Shown: positions 57,561 through 64,000 of the stretch, one piece after another | Layout of the letters: each line of letters opens with the position of its first letter | Numbering within the stretch: the stretch's first letter is position 1 | Assembly: GCA_036426205.1 (NCBI GenBank) | Contig: WSYH01001920.1 | Location: forward strand, 37,733 to 101,732 | Direction: 5' to 3' | DNA: 64,000 bases | From: Ascaphus truei | Taxonomy: Eukaryota; Chordata; Amphibia; Anura; Ascaphidae | The notes under the pieces: model-generated | Seen by the model: only the letters and a program-made list of their open reading frames with translations | Database searches by the model: none | What the model was told of the DNA's origin: nothing | Made by a program: the position numbers and the translations under genes

Positions 57561-58351
57561 ATAAGGTAGGGTGAGAAAGGGATGTCTGAAGACATTGGAA
57601 GGGTAATAAACGGTAACAAGGACCAGCATGGAGGGGGAAGAGGATGCTGTAGTGGGGAGGGTTGGAGGGGGGGGGGGGGAATGGTGTGGATAAGAACATT
57701 GGCAGAGAGGCAGGCAGGATGATTTTATTGTAGCCATGGCTGGGTATGGCTAATATTCTGCCCTACGGCTGGCAGTAAACCCTGGTACTATCAGGTTGCT
57801 AGTAGTCATCATGGTGTTTTCACCCTCCGAGGAACTGCATTTGAGTGACAGCGGGTGGCGGTGACATCAGGCCCTGGCATGACCAATCATGAGCCGGACC
57901 TGGTGCCCACCTCCTGGCATACTTAAAGGCAGGACCGCCCTAAAGTTAGCAGTGCCTTTCCCCACCTGAGGAAGGCAGGTCACACAGTGGAAAGGCTGAG
58001 ATTGGACCTTCTCTAGTCCTCTTCCCTCCGGGGGACAGTGAGTGTGGACCATACCTCTACCTCCACTAGGGAGGTGGGGAAGAGCTAGGACGGCTGCGGG
58101 TGCCCTTGGCCTTCAGTGGCAGACCAGGGACCATCATCCGGTGAATCCTGAGAGACTGTATTGGGCAGATCCTGCCTTGTTCCTGTTACTGCAGAGTGTA
58201 GTAATAAACCCGTTCCTGTTTTGCAATATACCTCCTGCCTGGGGGGAGAGGTAATAAGTTCTACCGTGGGAGATCAACTTCAGTTCCTGGAGCCTACGGC
58301 AGATGGTGGCGCTGCACTGCTAAGGAGATATGTGGGGTATGAACCTCAGAA

Positions 58352-59303
58352 ATGACAAAAGAAAAAAAGTGCGCAGCTAATAACTGATAAATAGGTATAA
58401 ATACACTATAGTGAATATATTGTGCAATAAACCAATAAAATAACCGTATAGGACACTGATGGTACTTTATATTCCCTGATGAAGTAACCTAGTGTTACGA
58501 AACGCGTTGGACTGTGTTTCATGCTCAATTCCCAATACCATATGGTGTTTTATTTCTTTATTTGTACCCCTATTGACCCCTGTGGCAGTTGTTTCACGAT
58601 CTGACAGCCTGTGTGTCTTTATGTGAGCCGAGCGGTGCCGTGCGCAATTGCTGCTGGAGCTGTGAGACTTGCACTGGTAGCGAAGCCAGTGACGTCATCA
58701 GCGGGCGCCCCCACATGGCACAGCGACTGGCTACCGGCTAAACAGAGCGGAGTCACTGATCAAGACTACCTTACACTACTTTAAGACTCTGAATCTCTGT
58801 TGTCCCCTGTGCCAGCCAATTCCCGTTCTGTCAGCCTGTGTCTCCCTGCAAGCCGAGCGGTGCTACATGCTGCGATAGCCGTGAGCCCTGTACTGTCAGT
58901 GGAACCAGTGACGTCATCAGCAGGCATCCCCATGCGACACAGCGGCGTGCTGTCGGCATGATACAGGGAAGTTACTGACCGGGACTGCAGTTTACTATTC
59001 TGGGACTGGTGTGTATTGTTTTACACTGTGGACTAATGAATTTACAGCAACAAGACGGAGAGAGTGTGATCTATTGATCCAGAGGGCTCCCCTGCCACGT
59101 TTGATGACTGCTGGTCTGCTGTTCTTCCCTTCACGTCGGGTGATGAGCGACGACTTCAGCTGTCTTGCTGTGTGGTAACCCCACTAACCCCTTGTCTGAT
59201 TTTATCAATTTTGATGTACGCAGAACTTATTTTTCCTTAGTAAAGCATTTTTATATACTGTATTTCACTATGTGCGTTGTGCGCCCTGTTCTTGTTTTGT
59301 TTC
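58352..59303 (+). mobile_element. Non-autonomous element, 952 bp, with a 13-bp target duplication
   Basis: ATGAACCTCAGAA occurs at 58339-58351 and 59304-59316. Inside are a hammerhead-like motif (58473-58511) and two tandem copies of a roughly 230-base unit (from about 58598 and 58835; AGCCGAGCGGTGC, AGTGACGTCATCAGC). Penelope-related by the shared ACGAAACGCGTTGG motif. Confidence 0.65.
58473..58511 (+). ncRNA. Hammerhead-like ribozyme motif
   Basis: CTGATGA (58476-58482) matches the CUGAUGA core. GTAAC (58484-58488) and GTTAC (58494-58498) form a perfect 5-bp stem II around CTAGT. GAAA at 58499-58502 completes the core, followed by CGCGTT with a possible cut after GTT at 58508. Stem I has only three pairs (TCC/GGA). 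As in the copy at 16625, one extra A stands between CUGAUGA and stem II, so activity is uncertain. The self-complementary ACGCGT could act as a dimer-forming stem III. Confidence 0.5.
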
Positions 59304-59507
59304 ATGAACCTCAGAAGCCTGTTCCTAGGTCCACACTACCATCGACGGACGACTCAGCCTTCCCGTTGCCAGCAGGTATATGCACCGGTCCATACACCCT
59401 GTAATGGCCCCTATCTGCGATCGGGTGGGGGGGAAACACCTTTACATATATATATTGCAAATGCACTCTTGTTTTTGTTATATATATATATATAAAATAA
59501 AAACAAG

Positions 59508-59822
59508 CAGCTGGCACTCTATATAATGAAATACAATGGTGGTGCTAGTCCCATAAAAAATAAACAAAACATATTACCATCCTTGCGTCGGGCAAAAAGA
59601 GGCAGCACTCACATCCAGAAGATAAAAAGTGTGTAAACAGGCATATGTAGACAGACAACCAATCCCAGATTGGCTCCAATCCTACATATGCCTGATTACA
59701 CACTTTTTACTTCTGGATGTGAGTGCTTGCCTCTTTTGCCCGACGCAAGGAGGGTAAATGTTTTGTATTTTTTATGGGACTTAGCACCACCATTGTATTT
59801 CATTATATAGAGTGCCAGCTGC
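59508..59822. mobile_element. Long foldback element in a TA repeat
   Basis: CAGCTGGCACTCTATATAATGAAAT ... CCGACGCAAGG-type sequence is present on both halves in opposite orientation with arms of about 150 bases. It lies between TA-rich runs, so it may have inserted at TA. Confidence 0.85.
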
Positions 59823-59830
59823 ATTTATAT

Positions 59831-59862
<32 letters not shown>

Positions 59863-59863
59863 C

Positions 59864-59895
<32 letters not shown>

Positions 59896-59985
59896 TATAT
59901 ATATCTATATATCATATATCTATTACATATATCTCTCTCTCTCTCTCTCCTCTATCTATCATCTCTCTCTAAGTCTCTACTCTAC
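59823..59985. repeat. (TA)n and (CT)n microsatellites
   Basis: TATATA runs followed by CTCTCTCT and CTACTCTACT words. Confidence 0.9.
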
Positions 59986-60269
59986 TCTACTCCCATCCCT
60001 CCCACAACAAGAGTGCAGTTGTCCAATATATATGGATGGTAATGTTTTTTTTTTTTTTAATATATATATATATATATTTTTGTCTCTAATGTAAATAGTT
60101 ATATATTCCTGGGCTTTAATTTCATCTATGTATGGATTTCTCTAGTCACAACATTTCTATATATCCATAGGCACATTTCTTGGGCTTGTATTTCATTTAT
60201 TTTTGTCACTATGGTAACAAATACCAACTTTTTTTTTTTTTTTAAACAAAGCTTTATTAACAAGGAAAC

Positions 60270-60478
60270 GTCCAATCTCCGCAGCCTCCCGCCCCGCCCC
60301 TTCGGGTAGCGCCCCCACTGTGATTGGCTAGACCCTGGCCCCGCCCCATTCTTCAGCCCTCGGCGCACAGATCCCCACTGGCAGGAAGCGGGGAGAGCGG
60401 CAGAAACCGGAAGCGGGGAGACAGTGCTGGGAGAGAGAGCCGGGGAGGGCGCCGCAGCTCACGTGACCCCGCATATAG
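60270..60478 (+). promoter_or_regulatory. GIPC1: CpG-rich block: likely GIPC1 promoter and noncoding first exon
   Basis: GCCCCGCCCC at 60291 and CCCCGCCCC near 60340 (Sp1-type), ATTGG at 60323, and CCGGAAG at 60407 (ETS-type), all within about 200 bases of otherwise AT-rich DNA. It ends in a possible donor (TATAG/GTGTAT at 60479). The first coding exon of GIPC1 at 63407 follows a splice acceptor, so a leader exon upstream is expected. Assignment is inferred. Confidence 0.5.
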
Positions 60479-60479
60479 G

Positions 60480-61034
60480 TGTATGTATATAGCGTTTGTT
60501 TATAGTTCTATATACAGTACATGTAATATATTTATATATTTGGGAACCACACTGCATTATATTACTGTAGTACATCTGTATTCATTCAGAAACTTTAAAA
60601 CACATACATATATATACACATATACACACACGCACTGTATTGTTATAATTATATTTACACATTATATTCATATGTATATTTACTATATCTTTTAATTTAT
60701 AAATATAATTGGGCGTGCGTGTATATATATAATATTTATTTTGCAGGGTATATGTGTATACAAGTACATGTATACTTTTATATATTTAGACATATGTATA
60801 GTTCTTTAAAACTATATATAAACGATTGTATGATAATATGTATAGTCATATGTATACTTACTATATTTTTAACTTTTATATTAGTTGTGTGCGTGTTTAT
60901 TTCCCAGGGTATATGTGTATAGAATTTGCACCCCTCACACATAGAGTATCACATAGGCTGAGCAGAGGCCATCTTTTTGAATGATTATATGTGTATAGAA
61001 GCACATTTATATTTTTATATATATGTATAATAAC

Positions 61035-61077
<43 letters not shown>

Positions 61078-61186
61078 ATTATTATCTACATATCGAACTA
61101 TACGGTATATATATACACACACGCGCACACAACCATCCCGGGAATTCTAGAAAGAAAAAAAATACTGCATTTATAATGTGGATATT
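60480..61186. other. AT-rich DNA with TA/CA repeats
   Basis: Many TATATA runs and two related segments containing AGGGTATATGTGTATA (near 60746 and 60906). A (TA)n run is at about 61040-61075. No gene seen. Confidence 0.7.
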
Positions 61187-61580
61187 ACATGTTTTAGTTC
61201 TTTAATGTGAAATCCCTGTCCTAAACAAACAACTCCTCCACCCATAATAGTTTCATTGCCTGGAGGTCCTGAGTGTCTGAAAGAGATTGTGTGTGTTGTG
61301 TGGTGTTGTGTGTGTTGTGTTGGTGTGTGTTGTTTGTGTGTTGTGTGTGTGTCGTGTGTCACTGACTTCCCGTCCCATAACACTGTGATCGTGGTCTTGC
61401 AGAACTTTGGCTGCTCTGGTATTTTTTTGCTAATTGGATTTTCAGTGTGACCAAGATTAAGTGGCAGCTTGAGGGGTTGTGTGATGATATCATGTCATCG
61501 CTGATGTCATCAGTGATGTCATTTGTGAATTGGATCCAAACATAAGACAAAAACTTGCTCCTTGATCTCTGGAGCCATTA
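61187..61580 (-). repeat. Dispersed repeat, copy 2 (inverted partner of 43745)
   Basis: CATGTTTTAGTTCTTTAATGTGA, CTCCACCCATAATAGTTTCATTG, GTCTTGCAGAACTTTGGCTGC and GCAGCTTGAGGGGTTGTGTGATG are the complement of copy 1 in reverse order. Confidence 0.85.
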
Positions 61581-61608
61581 CACAAAATCTGGTTCCGATA
61601 CCTTAAGA

Positions 61609-61959
61609 CAGGGGTGCGCAAACTTTTCCCCGTGCACACCCCTGCCTGCTCTTCTCTGCGGCTCGGCCCCGGCGTCAAATGACACCGCGGGGTCATGCGA
61701 CCCAGTACGCCGGGTTACCATGAGGTCGCGTCGCTGGTAGGTAAGTGTGTTATGGAGGCCTCACACGGTCCCCTGGCATTTAATTTAAATGACGGGGGAG
61801 AGTGTTTGACCTCTATAACTGCCGTGCCTACCAGCGACGCGACCTCATGGTAACCCGGCGTACTGGGTCGCATGACCCCGCGGTGTCATTTTTTGCCGAC
61901 CCCTCGCCGTATAGCAGCGCCCCCCGGGGTTGGCACCCCCCCCAGTGTGCGCACCCCTG
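61609..61959. mobile_element. hAT-type miniature element with a perfect 8-bp duplication
   Basis: CAGGGGTGCGCAAAC and GTGTGCGCACCCCTG are inverted ends. CCTTAAGA flanks both sides (61601-61608 and 61960-61967). The interior is a long foldback (CATGCGACCCAGTACGCCGG / GTACTGGGTCGCATG). Confidence 0.95.
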
Positions 61960-62013
61960 CCTTAAGAAATGTCCGAATGAAGAGCAAACTTTCCACAAAA
62001 AAAATGATATATA

Positions 62014-63008
62014 CCGTATTTCCTAGATTCTAAGACGCACCTTTTTTCACATTTTAACATGTCTGAAATCGGGATGCGTCTTAGAATCGATGTATTAGAA
62101 ATAATGCTATTTGTAACTGGTTCCTGTAGCGGATCCTAGTTGGCTGCGCTGCTTCCGCGTTCTGTTACCCGCGCTTTGGTTGGACGCGCTTCCCCGTCTC
62201 GCATTCTCATCGGCTGAACCGCCGAGCTCCCACCTCTCAACCCGCTGTCCCGTCCAATCCCCTGGCCGCTTTCTTCACGGTGGCCGACGGTTCGGGCCCG
62301 TGCGGTGTCGTGTTCTTCTCCCAACCCCCCCAGCGGATACTCCGTGTGTGCACCTCGGGCCCAGCTTGGGAGAGGACCCCGGCGGTCCGGCCTCATAGAG
62401 AGAATGCACAGGACCGAGGTAGTGGGTATTCTCTGTAAACGACGTCGCTTCATCTTCTACAAGGTAGGGAGCGATGCGTTGCGGAGGCCAGCGGCAGGAT
62501 GTTCAATACGTCCTCTAGTGTTTCCACGCTTCGGGCTTGTGGTCCTGCCATTGGGTTCTTGGCTAATTTTCCAGTTCCGTCGCCACGGGAACCAACACCC
62601 CCCCCCCCCCCCCCTTTCTCCTCTGGGCTTTTGACCGGCTTTGGCACAGCACCCAGCACAACCACCAGGGGGCCTATGAGAATGTCCGGTCCCCCACCTC
62701 ACTGTGCTGGTAAGAGCAGGAATCACGGAGTGCGAGAGAGTCGCAGATATGTAACACACACACACACACATATCTGTATTTTTATTTGCACAACACTTCA
62801 TAGAATGTGTTTGTGTGCGCGCGCGCGTGCGTATATGTATATATATCTTTTTATGCACATTTAATGAAGTTTAACCACGCACACAAAAACCCAGCAAGCT
62901 TTTTTTGGGAACCCCTGAGCCCCCAGAAAAATTGAATGTATTTTTTGTTTCCCCCCCCCCCATTTTTTTATTAAATCAATGGTGCGTCTTAGAATCGAGG
63001 AAATACGG
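62014..63008. mobile_element. DNA transposon with 33-bp inverted ends and a CpG-rich interior
   Basis: CCGTATTTCCTAGATTCTAAGACGCACC at the left and its near-complement ending AAATACGG at the right. TATATA flanks both sides (62008-62013 and 63009-63014). The interior 62110-62470 is CpG-rich with an ATTGG-like box and a donor-like ACAAG/GTAGGG at 62463. No transposase was recognised. Confidence 0.75.
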
Positions 63009-63406
63009 TATATAACACCCACATCTGTCTACCCTTGTATCGCCCCACTCCCTCCGTGTTATTATTTGGGTATTTTTCCCCCTTGCAGTCTGTGATTTGA
63101 GGGAGTAACTCCCATTTCTTCTCTCTGTAGGGTGTGATTTCAAGGTGCCCCCCTCCCAGCGTATGTTTTTGGGCTGTTCCTACCCCCCCTAACAAAGACG
63201 TTGTTTTGGGGTGTCACACGTGATTACGAGGTGTTCCTCGCCCCCAGCGGATGTGATTTTGGGGTGTCCACCCTGCGGCGGACCTGATTTTGGGGTGTCT
63301 GTCCCCCCCTTCTCAGTGGACGCGATTTCAGGGTGTGTTCCGCGGACGTGATTTCGGGGTGCCACCCAGCAACCGTCACTTCGGGGTGTCCCCTGCCCAG
63401 AACGTG
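63009..63406 (+). other. Sequence before the GIPC1 coding exon, with repeated GTGATTTTGGGGTGTC words
   Basis: Five to six short degenerate units (GATTTYGGGGTGTC) lie at about 63215-63390. A splice acceptor CCCTGCCCAG ends at 63400. Confidence 0.7.
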
Positions 63407-63688
63407 ATGCCGCTGGGTCTTGGACGCAGGAAGAAGGCCTCCCCCCTGATGGAGGAGGAAGGGGGGGAGCGCAGCGGTCTGGGGGTGTCCCAGGGGGGGC
63501 TGGTGCCTGGGGGTACTCTCTCCCCCCTCCAGCCTGGGTTACCTCCTCCCGCCCCCGGCCTGCGCCCCCGGCTGGTTTTCCATGCTCAGCTCGCGCACGG
63601 GAGCCCCACGGGCAGGATTGAGGGGTTCAGCAATGTGAAGGAGCTCTACGGAAAGATCGGGGAGTCCTTCAGTATACCTGCAGCGGAG
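63407..63688 (+). CDS. GIPC1: GIPC1, first coding exon (gene continues past the window)
   Basis: GIPC1 is a PDZ adaptor that links receptors such as neuropilin-1 and GLUT1 to myosin VI. The exon encodes 94 residues: MPLGLGRRKKASPLMEEE at the start, a Gly/Pro-rich stretch, then RPRLVFHAQLAHGSPTG, RIEGFSNVKELYGKIGESF and SIPAAE, which match the conserved N-terminal GH1 region of the family. It ends at a GT donor (63689) in phase 0. The start is preceded six bases upstream by an acceptor, as expected if leader exons are noncoding. The PDZ and GH2 domains lie beyond the window. Confidence 0.95.
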
Positions 63689-64000
63689 GTGAGGAGAAGA
63701 GGGGGAGTGCTCATTACACCTGGGGGGGGCGAGGGAGGGGAGTGTTCACCGTGGGGCAGGTGAGGAGAGGCGGGAGGGGGAGGTTTGCAATGTTCCTGCA
63801 GGAGAAGCATGGGGAGGGTGAGAATCGGAAGGGGTTCAGTAGGCCTGCGTGGGAGGGGAGGAGCAGGAGAGAGAGGACAACACGAGGAGCTGCTTTACGT
63901 TACGATATGAGACCTTATACCCCCTGTTACCTTCCCTTCTCTGTTCTTCTTCTCCCCCCTCTCTCGCTCCCCCGTCCCCTCCCCTCTCTTTCCCTCTTCA
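63689..64000 (+). other. GIPC1 intron, purine- then pyrimidine-rich
   Basis: GTGAGG donor, then repeated GGTGAGGAGA and GGGGAGGG words, and a CT-rich end. The units near 63690-63860 resemble repeats of the donor region. Confidence 0.8.

Larger units (their letters stand above)
57740..59402 (+). repeat. LTR-like sequence, interrupted at 58352
   Basis: Contains TACTTAAAGGCAG, CTCCACTAGGGAGGTGGG and AATAAACCCGTTCC with a downstream GT-rich stretch, the pattern of LTR promoters and poly(A) sites. It resumes after the 952-base insertion with GAAGCCTGTTCC and ends near CACCCTG at 59402. Ends are not firmly defined. Confidence 0.4.

Noticed and set aside
61256..61450. Cys/Val-rich plus-strand frame
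   Set aside because: TGTGTTG repeats inside the dispersed repeat.
62136..62453. Arg-rich minus-strand frame in the transposon near GIPC1
   Set aside because: CpG-rich DNA without a recognisable domain; no support as transposase.

Overview
This is vertebrate nuclear DNA with intron-split genes, and the mix of repeats points to an amphibian, most likely a frog. The pointers are Tx1-group L1, a Gmr1-like gypsy element, Penelope elements, L2/CR1 tails, and many hAT-type and TTAA-type miniature transposons. I cannot name the species. Two complete or partly complete host genes are clear: DNAJB1 (24719-27660, +) and the first coding exon of GIPC1 (63407-63688, +). They are neighbours on the same strand in the same order in mammals, so this is an old syntenic block that has been stretched by insertions.

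Layout. At 0.97-6.4 kb, six exons of a doublecortin/ricin-lectin gene resembling DCDC1 run on the + strand with intact splice sites and no stops. This gene does not belong beside DNAJB1 in mammals, so it marks a rearrangement, a partial duplication or an assembly join. At 7-14.2 kb an L2-type LINE has been split by a degenerate Gmr1-like LTR retrotransposon (8150-13276) whose integrase lies upstream of its reverse transcriptase. At 15.2-18.4 kb a Penelope-like element carries a GIY-YIG nuclease, an inverted flank and a hammerhead-like motif; it was later hit by an LTR element (16735-18134) with a perfect 5-bp target duplication. At 19.6-23.1 kb there are minisatellites, one of them split by a 1.4-kb hAT-type element.

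DNAJB1 occupies 23.3-29.1 kb. It has a GC-rich promoter with four ATTGG (reverse CCAAT) boxes and a heat-shock element, a probable noncoding first exon, three coding exons and a 3'UTR. At 31.75-39.77 kb lies an almost full-length but dead Tx1-type L1 with a long target duplication and poly(A) tail. At 40-54.9 kb there is a dense field of miniature transposons, a 36-bp minisatellite, a CR1-type LINE end and an LTR. At 55.3-57.3 kb (minus) lies a broken coiled-coil reading frame, part of which closely resembles the tail of nonmuscle/smooth-muscle myosin II. At 58.35-59.3 kb an inserted element carries a second hammerhead-like motif. A CpG-rich block at 60.27-60.48 kb is a plausible GIPC1 promoter and first exon, followed by a 1-kb terminal-inverted-repeat transposon and then GIPC1.

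No rRNA, tRNA or CRISPR was seen. All calls come from reading the sequence and from remembered family features; no searches were run.
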